This document shows, one piece after another, positions 52,282-63,910 of a stretch of DNA of 64,000 nucleotides (within the stretch, counting starts at the first letter, position 1; each line of letters starts with the position of its first letter). Both the position numbers and the translations under genes were made by a program. Source of the stretch: Roseitranquillus sp963776845 (GTDB taxonomy: Bacteria > Pseudomonadota > Alphaproteobacteria > Rhodobacterales > Rhodobacteraceae); contig CAVZOJ010000024.1 in the NCBI GenBank assembly GCA_963776845.1, forward strand, positions 16,462 to 80,461, in the 5' to 3' direction. The notes beneath the pieces are model-generated. The model saw only the letters and a list, made by a program, of their open reading frames with translations. It was not told the DNA's origin and searched no databases.

Positions 52282-55200
52282 TCAGGACACGGACATGACC
52301 CGCACTTCGCGCACGTAGGAGCCTACCACGTAAGGCACCTTCTCGCCCTCCTCGCAATCGATCAGTGCCTGGCCGAGAGGAGTTTCGACACTGACGGCGC
52401 CGTTTTCTGGGTCATTGCGGTCGCGTGTCAGGGTGAAGCTCATCCGGCCGCCGTCCTCGATACGCTCGACAACGACTTTGCTGCCGATTTCAATAATGCC
52501 CTCCGCGACCATGGGTGCGACCGCAACCGATCCTTTGGGGTGTTCTGAACGCTCTCGGCGAGTTTTGATTTCCAGCGGTAGGTCGGCTTGCTCAGATGAA
52601 GCAGCCGGCCTTCTATCGGCCTCCGCCGTCTGCCGCGCGCTTGCCATCTCCTCGAAGCTGACGACCGATGCCGACCGCCGGGGCTCGACCTTCATTTCGG
52701 ACAGTCGCTCCTTGATCCGTGTTTTGAGGATCTCCTTCTCGGCGTCTGGATCGCGGAACCAATCCGTCGACCAGATCCGGTGCAGTACCCAGCCCTTGCC
52801 CTCCAGGACCTCCTGACGCAACCGGTCGCGATCGCGGCTCGACTTCGAGGAATGATAAGTCGCACCGTCGCATTCGACGCCGAGAAGGAACCCGTGTGGC
52901 CAGTCGGGATGGCGCACGCCGATGTCGATCCGGTAGCCCGATGCGCCGACCTGCGGCACCGCCTCACAGCCGAGGAACTCGACGACGCGGACGACGTGGG
53001 CCTCGAACGGGCTCTCGATCTCGCCGCCGCGGGGCTCGCAATCGGGGACCGCGCCCGTCGCGCAGTACTCCAGCCAGCCGCGGAGCATCTGCACGCCCTT
53101 CGACTTTCCGTCGGCCAAGATATCCGCGGGTCTCATCGACGTGAAGGTAACGATCTGCTCTTTCGCCCGGGTGAAGAGCACGTTGAGGCGACGGTCGCCG
53201 TGCGCAAGGCCCACGGGCCCGAACCGCTGCATCACTCGCCCACCCTCGCTCTCGGGGCCGTAGAGCGTGGAAATGAACATGACGTCGCGCTCGTCGCCCT
53301 GAACCGTCTCGATGTTCTTGACGAAGAACTTCTCGAGCGCGTCGTTGCGCTCCTCCCAGTTCCGCACATAGGCGTCGACCCGCGAATTGCGATCGCGCTC
53401 GCGCTCGAACTCCTGCAGCAGGAGCTCGCGCTGGTCAGTGTTCATCGTCACCACCCCGAGGGAGCGGTCCGGATAGGCCTCCATGAATCGCACGACGGCG
53501 GCGATGACGGCGCGCGCCTCGATGTGGTTGGTCCTGTTGGCGTAGGTGCCGCGGACCGAGACCAGCTTGACGCCCATTTCCGGATCGATCTCGGAGGCCG
53601 ACGGGAAGATCGTCAGGTTGTCGTTGTACATCCACCTGTTGGAGAAACGGATCGGGCCAGAATGGCGCGAGCGGTAGTGCCAGCGCAGCTGCCTCACCGG
53701 AGAGAAGGTCGCGTTCGCCATATCCAGGATGGACTCGGCGTCCTCCCGCATGTCCTCGTCGAGCTCCTCCTCGGACATGATCTTCATGAAGAAACTCGTC
53801 GGCGGCAACTGCTTGGTGTCGCCGACCACGACCACCTGCCTTGCCCTGCTGATCGCGCCGATCGCGTTCTCGGGCGTCATCTGCGAAGCCTCGTCGATAA
53901 CCACAAGGTCGAACTCGAGGCCCTCTCCGAGATACTGTGCCACCGCCAGCGGCGACATCATCCAACACGGCTTCAGGACCTGCAGCGCCGTGCCGGCGCG
54001 GTGTGTGAGCTCGCGCACGCCGACGCACCTCTTCTTCTTGGCGAGCTCGTTTTCGATCAACGCCATCTCGGTGTAGCTCGACTTCCGCCCGATCCCGTTG
54101 CCGCGAGGCGGCCGCACAGCCGACATGAGGCCTTGGCGAACGACCTTTCGCGACATCTGGATGAGGTCCCGGTCCTTCCGCGCGATCTCCGAGCGGATCG
54201 CCGCGTAGTCGTCGCCGGTATAGCCCGAGAGCGCGTCGGCGTGCATCTCGTAGGCCCGGTCGGCGATCGCCTTCGCCATCAGCGCCTTGATCTCGGCAAC
54301 CACATCGACGTCGCCTGACGCTTCGCGCCCGCGAAGATCATCGAGATAGGCGCCGAAACCGTGCCGGCGCAAGGCACCTGCTGCCCGGCGCAGGTGCGAC
54401 GCCTGAACCAGTCCCTGGCTGTCGGAAGCCGCCGTCCCCAGATCCTCCAGCCGGGCGAACAAAGCCGGCGTCGCGGCGACCTCACTCGCCAGACCCACCG
54501 TTTCGCGAAATTTTGTGGCGCCGATCTCGATTTTTCGCCTGCGCGAAGCGAGCTCGCGAGCAACGTGCAGGATTTCGGTCGTCCGCCCGCCTCGGATCAG
54601 CGCCAGCGCAGCATTGGCATCGGCGGCGGTGCTGGCAAGCTCGGCCGCGCGCAGCGAGGCCCCGACCCGATCGGTATCGGTCGCCACACCCTGGAACGCT
54701 CCTCCGAGGACATTGGCCGCACCGCTTTCTTCGATGCGACCGTCGAGATCGTCGAGGTCCGCGCGCTGCCGCGCGATTTCCCGAGCCTCCTCCTCGCTCA
54801 TCGCGTTGCGGTCTACAAAGAGCGCCAGGTGCCGCCGCGCTTCATCTTCGCGTCCGGCATGATGCTCGGCGACCTCGCCAAGATGCTCCAGAATGCTTTC
54901 GAGATCGGCGAGGCAGCCGTCGAACTCATAGTCCCGCATAGCCGCGGCGAGCTTCTCCAGGCCTTCGAGGTCGTCCGTCTCAAGGCGGCGATGCAAACCT
55001 TCGTCCGGGCTCAGCAATTCCAGGAGCTCGTAGAAGGCCTGCACCCCAACAATCTTCTGCCGGTCCGTCTCGAAACCGGCGAATAGGCGCCCGAAGAGGT
55101 TGGAGAGCTCCCGCGTCTCGGCGAAGCGCGAGACCTGGCGCAGCCAGCCGGCGTAGGCGCGCATCTCCGCCACAATGTCGATCCGCTTTTTCGAGCGACC

Positions 55201-57753
55201 CTGGAGGACGTTGCGATACTGGTTGCGCGCGCTCTTGTAGGCCCCGGAGAATGCCCGAAACATGCCCGCGCTCTCAATCGTATCGGCGTAGCGGTTCACC
55301 TCCTCCGCGCTGGCCTTACGGGGTGCGCCGGGAAGCGTCCGATGGAGAATCTCGAGCTCGGATGCGAGCCGCCCCATCTCCGAGAGCAGGAGTTTTGCCG
55401 CGGCGACAACCCGACCGCCCTCGTTCGAAGCGCGCAATTTCCGTGCTTCGGCGGGTGCGGCGGCAATCTCTGCGTGGATCTCCGCAAGCCGGGCGAGACG
55501 TACATCATCGGCTTCGGGCCACGCCGCCACGAGATCCCGCGCGGAATGTGCCACGACGAGCGACGCTCGTTGCGCGGTCTCGGCGCTCTTGCGGCACCGC
55601 AGGTTAGCCTCGGGGTCGATGCCCTCCTCGCCGTCCGCCGCAAAGTTGGCCGCCGCCTCGATCCTCGCGACAGGAGTTCCCTCGCGATCCGAAAGTCGGC
55701 GCGCGAGGGCAGCGGCGAGACGCCTCCGAGTGGCGATGTCGTCCAACAGACTGCCCACTTCCCGACGATCTCGGGCCGCGCCCATGCTCGCGACGAGGGT
55801 CGGATCCAGGCGGTCGGCCTCGGCCTCAAGTCGCCCGAGCAATGCAACGAGCAAGTCCATGTCCGCGGCAAGGGGGTCGCCACCGAATAGAGGCGCTGCC
55901 GCGGATTCCCGCGCCGCATCGACCCATGCCGAGAGGTCGCGTGCGAGTTCCCCCACCGCCTCGGCGAAGTCCTCGGCGTCCTCCGTATCGAGCACGATGG
56001 CGGTCGCGTCGCGCCAGAGCGCCGGCAGTGCATCCCGACGGGCATGGCGGTCGGCAAAAACGCGGGCGTCGGTAAGAATGGCATCGCGCATTGCCGAAGT
56101 GAGGTGCTCGCAACCGACAAGACCCGCGCGCCGCACCTCCTTGCTGAGGGGCTTGCGCACGTCCGCCGTCGCGATGGCGTGCCCGACCGCTTCGTAGACT
56201 GTCATCCCCGTTTCGCCGAGGGGTGACGCGAGCGCGTCGAGGTAGGCCTGCAGAACACTGCGCCGGGACTCGAGCGCGCGGGTCTGGTCGGCGTGCGCCT
56301 CTTCCACCCTGTGATTCCCGCGCCCGAGTTCGAGGCGTGCCGCGAGACTCTCGTAGACCTGGTCGCGCGATCCCTTGCTTGCCTGCAGCGGCAGGACAAA
56401 CTCCCCGAGTCCGGTGGCATCCAACCGGTTGCGCACAACATCAAGCGCGGTCAGCTTCTCGGCGACGAAAAGAACCCTCTTTCCGTCCTTCACGGCCGCG
56501 GCAATGAGGTTGACGATGGTCTGCGACTTGCCACTTCCCGGTGGACCCTCGAGCGCCAGATGCTGGCCGGATGCGACATCAACGAGGGCGCTGTACTGGG
56601 AGGCATCGGCGTCCATCACCAGGTGCGGCACCTTGCGCGCCACCTCCGGAGCATCGGTTTCGTAGATTTCAGCGTACTCGCCGCTACCGCCACCGACGCT
56701 GGCGAGAAGCCGCGCCACGGCATGGTTCTGCGCCAGCGGCCGAACCTGGGGATCGAGATCGTGATACATTGCGATCTTGCTGGAAGGGAAGTTGCCGAAT
56801 GCGACTTCGCGACGTACGCGCCACTTCAGGCCGACAGGGTTAAGATCCGCGACCTACTCGAAGTACGCCTCAAGGTCTACCTCGTCCTCCTCGAACTCAG
56901 GAAGCGATAGGCCAAACTCGACCTCGAGCTTCTGACAAAGGGTGGTGTTAGGCGAAATCCTGGCTTCGCTCGAGACGTAGAATTCGGCGCCGCCGGGAGA
57001 CTTCCGCCGCTGCATGCGGATCTCCAGCATCAGGAGCGGCGAGACGAAGCTCTGCCGCTCGTTCGCTGGCTGCCAATCGAGCAGGCCGAAGGCGGCGTGC
57101 ATCACGTTGATCCCGGCCTCCCGCTCATAGCTGTGCGCACGCTCGATGATGCTCTTGGCCACGCGCGCGAACTTCTCGGGAAGGAGCAGCGTTTGGATGT
57201 AATCATCCTCGTGGCGCCCGTCGGCATTCGCCTCTTCCGGCAGTGGGAGCGAGAAATCTGGAGAGATCCCATGATTGCGCGCATGCGTCGCCAGCGAGGG
57301 CGTTTTCCCAGATTGCCGCGGCGCCATGCCGAGGCTCTCGCGCAGCCGATCCTTCATCGCGCGCTCGATCCTTAGCTCCTGTTCCGAATAGTCAGCGGAC
57401 TTCGGATCGAGAGCTTCCAGCTCCTCGCGATACTCACTGTCGTCGTGCCGAGCTTCGATCAGGGCGACCTGAAATTCCTCTGTCGCCTCGTCGACGGGGT
57501 CGATGTCGAGACCGGGAAGGGGCACGATCTGCATCTCCATGCCACCGACAAGACGATGAGCCAGAACATTCGGAAGTTCGTCGACGACCCGCACCGTTCC
57601 GTTCCGGCGCGGAGAAAGAGCCGACGACATATCGACGAGGGGATTGCGGCGTGTGAAGTCGAGAAAACGTCTGCGCAGGCTTTGAAGTTTGCCGTTAACC
57701 AGTTCTATGGTCTCCGGATCGGAAAAAGCTGCGTTTGAACCCTGATCGTCCAT
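52282..57753 (-). pseudogene. DUF4011 helicase-nuclease with an in-frame TAG
   Basis: One 1824-codon frame from the ATG at 57753 (GGGGGAG site) is cut by TAG at 56854-56856, with family sequence running on in the same frame: LEAYFE, stop, VADLNPVGLKWRVRREVAFG. Before the stop are 299 residues of DUF4011. After it come an SF1 helicase, with Walker A EGPPGSGKSQ near 403 and DEASQ near 1285, a long coiled insertion between, and later motifs HYRSRHSG, VQGDERDVMFIS and RLNVLFTRAK. A PD-(D/E)XK or Vsr-like nuclease follows (GYRIDIGVRH, LGVECDGATYH near 1625). The C-terminal 70 residues look GreA-like (SVETPLGQALIDCEEGEKVP). The next ATG after the stop (56769) lacks the conserved DUF4011 end. TAG is a normal stop elsewhere here. 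Confidence 0.88.
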
Positions 57754-58001
57754 AAGTCTCCCCCACTTCGGCAGGAACGGGTTCGGCCATGACCGATCGT
57801 TCCCTTCACTGAGCAACCGGCGCCGAAACTGGCTGAATTAAACCGGCGGGAATAATCGCACCGGACCCCTCGTGCGCGCTATCAATCGATCATCTACGTC
57901 TCGCAAACGCCGCCCCGACGGCAGTTGCAAAGGTCTGTCGTTGGGAGTGCATCATGGCTATGCGAGACATCCGTGCAAACCCTACTGCAAAACATCATTC
58001 A

Positions 58002-61000
58002 TCAATCTTCCGTCGCGCAGATCGACAAGGCACACAGGCTGTTGACCAGCCGCATCTGCTCCACCGTCGCGCAAGGCGTCGCGAGCAGCCGCGGCGACGC
58101 GAAGACGAGGCTCAGCGCCTTGCCGCGGCTCACGGCGACGTTGAGGCGTTCGCGGGCCAGCAGAAAGTCGAGGCCGCGCGACGTCTCCTCTGCCGAGGAC
58201 GCGGTCATGGCGACGAGCGCGACCGCCGCCTCCTTGCCCTGGAACCGGTCGACGGTGCCGACGCGGATGCCGGGCAGCGCGTCGGAGAGGGCGTTCACCT
58301 GCGCGTTGTAGGGCGCGACAACGATGATGTCGCTCTGGCGAAGCCGCCGCGTCTCGCCCTCGCGGTCGGTCCAGCTCCCGGAGAGCAGACGCGTCACGGC
58401 TTCGCGGATCCCTTCGACCTCCTCGGGGCATTCCTGCGCGCGGCCTTCGTGCTCCACCGGAACCAGGAAGGCGCCCGCCGCCGGCAGGCCATCGGCGCGG
58501 ACGGCCTGCCGCGCCGTGCTCTCGTGCGCCCGCAGGCGTCCTGAATAGTACTGGTCCGAGATGTAGCGGCAGATCTCCGGGTGCATCCGGCGCGTCATCG
58601 GCAGGAACAGGCCTCGCTCGGGCGGGACGACGGTCTCGCCGCCCAGCATCCAGTCCAGCCCGGAGAGGTCTGCCGGATGCGGGTGCGCGCCCTGGATCAC
58701 CTGCGGGAGCTGGTTCGGGTCGCCCACCAGAACGACGTTCTTCGCGGCGTTGGTCATGGCGACGAGGTTCGCGAGCGAGACCTGCCCCGCCTCGTCGACG
58801 AACAGGGTGTCGAAAGCGCCCTGCATCTCCTCGGCTGCGAACAGCCAGGCCGTCCCGCCGACCACCTGCGCGCTGCCGGAGATGGCGTCCACCTTCGTCA
58901 CCATCTCGATGCGGTCGTAGGGCGCTGCGAGCTCGTCGAGGTCCTCCTTCCCCTTGTGCACCAGATGCAGGTCGAGCTCCGGGTCGTCCCAGTCCCAGGC
59001 GTCGATGCAGCCCATCAGCACGTTGCGGATCGCCTCGTGCGAGTTCGACGCGACGGCGACGCGCTTGCCCTCGCGCACCAGCGCCAGGATGGCGCGGGCG
59101 GTGACGTAGGTCTTGCCCGTCCCGGGCGGCCCCTGCACCGGCAGCACGGTTGCGTCCATCGCCCGGACGGCGGCGATCATCGCCTCGACCGGGTCCGCGT
59201 CGTCGGACACCGGCAGCGGCGCCGCTCCCGACGAAGCGCGGCGGTCGTCGCGACAGCAGGTCATCGGCGGCACGGTTCGTGCGCGGACCCAGCTGATCCT
59301 CGACGACGCGCAGGATGGCGCCCGGGATGGGGCGCGGATCGAATGGCGAAGGTCGGCAGCAGGTCCAGCCGGTCGGGCAGGCGGTCGCCGCCCTTCGGGC
59401 CGAGCTTGATCGTGACGCTCCGCCGCCGGCGGTCGAGGTCGAGGATCTCCACCGTCGCGATCTTCTCCTCGAGGCGGATGCAGGCCTTCTTGCCGGTCCT
59501 CAGCTTCGTCTCCTGCCGCGGGAAGCGGTAGGTCCGCTTGATCGACTTCTTCTCGGGCTCCTGCGGTCCCGTCGCGACGAGGCCGCCGAGGCAGTCCATG
59601 TCCTCGCAGAGGTCGTCGGACGTCGCGCGCCGCCGCGTCGAATACGGCCCATGCCGCGGGCTTCGCCTCCCGCTTGTGGAACCGGGCGAGGTCGAAGAGG
59701 AGCTGCCCGCGCCCCTCCGGCAGGTCGGCGGCGAGCAGGCGCTGCCGCAGTGCCTCCGCCTCGGCGTCGTCGGCGTCGTACCGCTCGTCCTGCGGCGGCG
59801 CGGGCTCCGGCCAGGGGCGGTCGGGCCGTATCGCGGACAAGCCAGTCGCGCAGCGCCTCGGTCGAGACGCAGTCGATCCGGTTGTAGTCCTCGATCTCGT
59901 CGAGGATCGCCTGATCGCGGGTCTCCCGCCATTCCTCGTAGGCGACGACCGAGCCGCCGGCGGTCTTGACCTCGCCGGTGCGCTCGATGCCGTAGAAGGC
60001 CTCCATGTCCTTGATCGAGTAGGACGGCTCGGAGGCGGCGACGCCGCCGCGCACCACCGCGTAGAGGTCGCAGAACCGCCGCTCGCGCAGCCAGCGGTCG
60101 AGCCGAGCCTCGCCCACGCCGTGCCGGGTGCAGAGCCGCCGGAGCGCCGTGATCTCGTAGGCGGCGTAGTGGTAGATGTGCGCCTGCGGGTGCGCCGTCA
60201 GCCGCGCGTCGAAGAGGTCGAGGAGGCGGATCAGCACCTCCCGCTCCTCCGCGTGGTCGTGCGCCCAGAGGGCGGTGAAGTCGGCGCCGTCCCAGACCCC
60301 GTGCAGGTACTCGAGCCCGTCGACGCCGCCCTCGGCGTAGAACGGATCGCCCTCGATGTCGTAGAAGAGGTCGCCCGGGTCGGGCCGCGGCAGGAGGTCG
60401 AAGCCCTTGCCCGGCAGCGCCTCGCGCAGCTCGTGCAGCGGCGGGCCGGACTTGCGGGCGTGCTGCAGCCGGGCCTGCAGGCGCAGGCGGTCGAGCGTCG
60501 GCGGCGCGAGCTTCGGCACGCGCTCCTCCCGCTCGGCGAGGGCGGCGAGCGTGGTCACGCCCGCCGCCTCCAGCTTCGCCACCTGGGATCGCGTGATCCC
60601 GGCCACCTCGAAGAGACTGTCCTCCGCCTTCCAGCGGTCGGCGCAATGGTCGCGCCAGCGGCAGAGCGGGCAGGCGGCGGTCGGCACCGGGCGCGTCGGC
60701 CATGGGCGCGCCACGAACGCCTCCAGCCGCTCCCGCGCCTGCCGGGCATAGGCCGCGTACTCGGCCAGCCGGAAGGAGAAGCGGCTGCCGTCGCCGAGTT
60801 CAACGTGCGCGCGCTCCGGCGCCCGCCCCTGCACCCGCGCCAGCAGGTCGGAGTAGAGGACGAGCTGCAAGACGTGCCCCGGCGCGGGTTTCCGCTTCAG
60901 CTTGGTGTCCGCCACCTCGTAGGAAAACGTGCCGAGGTCGGACGGCTCCTCCACCCGCTCGAGGAAATCCGACCATCCGCCCCAGGCGCCCCCCTCCAGC

Positions 61001-61302
61001 GCGCCCTGGAACACGACCGGCTCGCCTGATCGCAGGGCCACCACGGTGGTCTCGACCGCTTGGTGGAACGGCTGCTCCTTGTCGATCTCCGCCACCTCGC
61101 CGCGCCCCTTGAGCCGCGCGAGGTGCTGCGCCTCGTGCGCGTCGCCGTGTCGCTGCAGGAGGTCGGCGTCGGCGCTGTCCTCGGCGGGCTCGGGGCCACG
61201 GCCATGCAGGTGCTCGAGGTCGAGCCGCGTGGCATGGGCGCACCCCGTGAACCGCATCAGGTCCGACGCGGAGAGCCGGATGGCGCCACCCTTCAGCCTC
61301 AC
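58002..61302 (-). pseudogene. RecB-like nuclease with UPF1-type helicase, four frameshifts
   Basis: The GTG at 61302 overlaps the previous stop (GTGA). Four frames in turn carry one protein, each change fitting one extra base; removing four gives exactly 1099 codons. Order of parts: a RecB/Cas4-like nuclease with C21, D112, the YEVADTKL core near 129-136 and C211-x2-C214-x5-C220, which with C21 could hold an Fe-S cluster; an RNase H-like exonuclease (DLFYDIEGDPFY near 311-322); then an SF1 helicase with Walker A PVQGPPGTGKTYV, VDEAGQ, MTRRMHPEI, GTVDRFQGKEA and ERLNVAVSRGK. This matches the TM0106 RecB-like family. It may process DNA or RNA ends in repair or defence. Breaks occur around 59830, 59630, 59350 and 59230. 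Confidence 0.85.
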
Positions 61303-63910
61303 GCCACGACCTCCTCGACCCGATCGAAGCGCAGGGCGCGCCCGCCGAGGTCGCGGAAGGCGCGCTGCCGGCAGGAGAGCACGATGATCTGCAGGTCCGC
61401 CGCCTGGCGGTGCAGCGCGTCGAACATCCGCTCGATGCGGTCGTCGTCGGTGTAGACCAGCGCGTCGTCGAGGATGACGGGCGCGTGCCGCCCGCCCGCC
61501 GCCAGCATCCGCGCGAAGGCGAGCCGAACCAGCAGCGCGACCTGCTCGCGCGTGCCGCCGGAGAGAATGTCGATCTCCTCCGGCTGCCCGGCGCGGGTCA
61601 ACGCCACCGGCAGCAGCGTCTGCTCGTCGAACGTCAGCTCCGCTTCCGGCCAGAGCAGCCGCAGGAGCGGCGCGAGCTCGCGCATCACGGGCTCGAAGTA
61701 ACGCTCGCGCGCATCCGTCCGCGCCGCCTCCAGCGCCGCGCGGAGGCGCGTCAGCACCCGCACCTCGAACTCGATCCGCCCGAGATGCACCTCTGCTGCC
61801 TGTAGCCGCTCCTCCACGTCCGCCAGCTCTTCCTCCACCGCCTCGCCCGACCGGACGTCGATCCGCGCGTCGAGCCCCTCGCGCTCCGACGCAAGTTCGC
61901 GGACGCGCTGCTCGGCCTGCTCCGCCACCGCTTCGGCGCGGCCGAGCGCAGCCCGCATCGCCTCGAGATCCCGCGCCGCCTCGACGAGCTCGCGGTGCTG
62001 CGTCTGCGCGACCTCGTGCGTCACGCGGCAGCGGGTGAGGTCCACCTCGAGATCGCCCTCGCGCGCAGCCGGATCGCCGTCGCCGAGCGCCGCATCCGCC
62101 CGCTCCAGGCGCTCCGCGGCACCAGCGTCGGCGGCCTCCGCACGTACGGCCCGGTCACGCGCCGCCTCAAGTGTCCGCCGGTCCGCGTCGCACGCCCGCG
62201 CCGCCGCGGCGGCATCCGCCTCGGCCTCGGTGAGAGCCTCCTGTGCCTCCTCGACGGGTGGCCCGTCGTCCTCCCCGGGCGCCGCGTCGGGGATCTCCGC
62301 CAGCGCCGTCCGCAGCGCCTCCATGCCCTCGGGCGCGATGGCGTCGAACCGCGCCCGCGCCTCCCCGGCGCTACGCGCCGCGGCCTCCCGCGTTGCAGCA
62401 CGGCGCCGTGCATCGGCGAGGTCGTCGAGCCCCGATGCGGTCAGCGCCTCCGCCAAGCGCGCTGCCGCGGCGTCGACCGAACCCGCCGCCGCGGTCTCAC
62501 CGGGATGGATCGTCAGCCGACCGACCTGCGGAATCTCGAGGACCGCGCCCTCGGCGATCGTCGTCCGCACCTCGTGCGCGAGCCGCGCGACGCCGAGGCG
62601 CACGCGGCCTTCGGCGCCGGGCGCGTAGCTCATCACGAGCGAGGCGGAGGCGCGGTCACGCAGCCGTTCGGCCTCGCGCAGCTCCTGTGCCAGGCGGTCG
62701 AGGTCGCGCAGCGTCTCGGCGCCCGGACCGACCTGGGCGGCAGCCGTCGCAGCCTCCAGCTCGGCTCGCGCGGCCTCGGCCCGGCTGATCTGCGAAGTCA
62801 GCTCCTGGCGCCGCCGCGCGCCTTCGCGCGCTGCCTGCCTGTGATGTGCCGCGCGGAACGCCTCCCGCGCCACGGCCAGAGCCCGGGCAGCCGCCTGCGC
62901 CGCGCTTCCGGAGGTCGCCTGCCGCGCCTCCGCCTCAAGCAGCGCGGTCTCGGCAGCCTCCCGCTCGGTCCGCGCCCGCTCCAGCGCCTCGGCGGCCAAG
63001 GCCCGCTCCTGCCGGGCGGCGCGCAGCCGCGCCAGTTCGTCCTCGCGGCGCGAGACCTCCAGCTCGGCCATCCTCAGCGCGTCGGCGGCCCGCGCCACGG
63101 CGTCGGCATGCCGCTCCGCCGCCGCGAAGGCATGGCGCGCCTCCGCAAGCCTCACGCGCCGCGCCTCAACCTCCTTCGGGGCCTCCAGCTCGGCCAGTTC
63201 GCGCCGGACGGCGCGCCGCCGCTCAAGCGCCGCGGCAAGTTCGCCGGCGATGCCGCTCAGCCGGGCGCGCTCGGTTCGCAGCCCTCAACAGTCTCCTGCG
63301 CCGCCTTCCACGGCCCGCCCGTCTTTGGGCGACCTGTATTCGTTGCGTACCGCTCCAGCTCCTCCCGGCACCGCGCCAGCGCCGCGTCCATCCGCCGCCC
63401 GCCGGTCATCGCCTCTACCTCGCCGGTGACGGACGAGAGCAGGCTGCGCCGCGCCTCGAGACCCGCCTCCTGCTCCTTCGCCGAGCCATGGTCGAGCGCG
63501 GTCATCCCCTGCCGCACCCAGAGCAGACCCGAGGGCCCGCCGTCGCCGCCGCCCGGTCAGCCGCGCGATCCACGCCTCCGCCTCGTCCGCCTGCGCCACC
63601 AGGCGGTCGTCGCGCGTCACCCGCGCCTCGGGCCGCGAGAGCCAGCGCTTGGAGAAGCGGAACCGCCCTCCTCCGTCTCGATCTCGACGGAGACCTCCGG
63701 CGCGCCGCCGGCATGCGGACGCAGCGCCTTCACCTCCTTCGTCTGCGAGCGATGGGGCACGAAGAAGAGCGCCTGCACCGCGTCGAAGATCGTGGACTTG
63801 CCGGCCTCGTTCGGCTCGCAGAGGATGTTGAGGCCATGTGCGATGCCGTTCACCTGCACCGGGTCGGTGAAGCGGCGGACGTTGTTCAGCGTGATGGATA
63901 GCAGTCTCAC
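61299..63910 (-). pseudogene. SbcC/YhaN-like AAA ATPase, three frameshifts
   Basis: A Rad50/SbcC-type ATPase. The GTG at 63910 overlaps the upstream stop (GTGA). The N-terminus is MRLLSITLNNVRRFTDPVQV with Walker A LCEPNEAGKST. The middle is a long alanine-, arginine- and glutamate-rich coiled coil. The C-terminus has the signature ILSGGTREQVALLVRLAFAR and Walker B APVILDDALVYTDDDR. Frame changes near 63655 (one base missing), 63555 (one extra) and 63290 (one missing) join the parts into 871 codons exactly. Such proteins pair with an SbcD/YhaO-like nuclease, which fits the gene fragment upstream. The stop overlaps the RecB-like gene start, so the three are one operon. Confidence 0.85.

Noticed and set aside
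56854..56856. Recoding of TAG as a sense codon across the genome
   Set aside because: tgt, sufT and the HisC-like gene end naturally in TAG, so TAG is an ordinary stop here.
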